This document shows, in pieces, positions 13,701-13,775 of a stretch of 13,775 bases of DNA. The stretch's first letter is position 1. Each line of letters opens with the position of its first letter. Under the pieces are notes generated by a model. It was not told the DNA's origin. It saw only the letters and a program-made list of their open reading frames with translations, and did not search any database. This stretch comes from an uncultured Zoogloea sp. (GTDB lineage Bacteria; Pseudomonadota; Gammaproteobacteria; Burkholderiales; Rhodocyclaceae): positions 1-13,775 of the forward strand of contig CALBTT010000119.1 of the NCBI GenBank assembly GCA_937967645.1, written 5' to 3'. A program made the translations under genes and the position numbers.

Positions 13701-13775
13701 ATGGCCCTGCCGGACCTCCTCGCCGCCCTGATCGCCGCCCCCGGCACACGCCAGGCCGAGCGCCTGCCGGCCGCC
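13701..13775 (+). CDS. Start of the next eCIS operon gene, possibly baseplate J/Afp11-like (partial)
   Basis: An ATG stands 6 bp after the gp25 stop, with GGGAG about 10 nt upstream, and the frame is open for all 25 codons to the window edge. The visible residues (MALPDLLAALIAAPGTRQAERL) form an Ala/Leu-rich helix with no diagnostic motif. In most eCIS and Myoviridae-type loci the gene after gp25 encodes the large baseplate J or Afp11-type wedge protein, so this is a positional guess only. Confidence 0.6.
   Translation, partial: MALPDLLAALIAAPGTRQAERLPAA

Noticed and set aside
1..13775. CRISPR array, tRNA/rRNA genes, insertion sequences
   Set aside because: Looked for regular short repeats, cloverleaf-like segments and transposase motifs; none seen by eye.

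Overview
This is a GC-rich window (very roughly two thirds G+C by eye) with dense, short-spaced bacterial genes. The RuvC sequence, the bacteriohemerythrin, the TauE/SafE-type exporter and the overall gene style suggest a betaproteobacterium, perhaps of the Rhodocyclales (Azoarcus/Thauera/Zoogloea-like). That placement is an inference from protein style, not a database match.

Left part (1-5840), ordinary chromosomal genes: the 3' end of an enoyl-CoA hydratase/isomerase gene; a bacteriohemerythrin with all seven iron ligands; a convergent minus-strand pair (EVE-domain protein, then TauE/SafE-family exporter); a divergently transcribed MscS-type mechanosensitive channel with a signal peptide; a conserved-looking 77-residue protein of unknown function; an EamA/DMT-family transporter; and ruvC, whose start overlaps the transporter stop by 4 bp. 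A 22-nt hairpin separates the convergent hemerythrin and TauE genes.

Right part (6010-13775, running off the window): one compact plus-strand operon for an extracellular contractile injection system (eCIS; the Afp/PVC/MAC/AlgoCIS superfamily of phage-tail-like particles). The order is DUF4255/Pvc16-type terminator, unknown 271-aa protein, tail sheath, tube protein 1, tube protein 2, a 53-aa DUF5908-type protein, CIS-tube/LysM baseplate protein, VgrG-like spike, PAAR tip, gp25-type baseplate wedge, then the first 25 codons of another gene that by position could be the J/Afp11-type baseplate protein. Genes are separated by 6-75 bp or overlap. A DUF4255 protein, a DUF5908-like peptide and a LysM hub together mark this as eCIS rather than type VI secretion or an intact prophage. 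No capsid, portal, terminase, lysis or T6SS membrane-complex gene is present.

How it would work: tube protein 1 stacks into the inner tube inside the contractile sheath. Tube protein 2 probably makes the initiating ring on the LysM/VgrG hub. VgrG plus PAAR form the puncturing tip. gp25 starts sheath assembly and joins the wedges. DUF4255, perhaps with the 271-aa protein, closes the distal end. The tape measure, AAA+ ATPase, tail fibre and toxin cargo expected for such a system are not in this window and would lie downstream if present.

Points of most interest: the unknown 271-aa gene between terminator and sheath; the start of the VgrG gene, where the reading frame holds family-like sequence upstream of the first usable GTG and has no ATG; the small DUF5908-type gene, easily missed; and the cluster lying directly after ruvC, where ruvA/ruvB would often follow.
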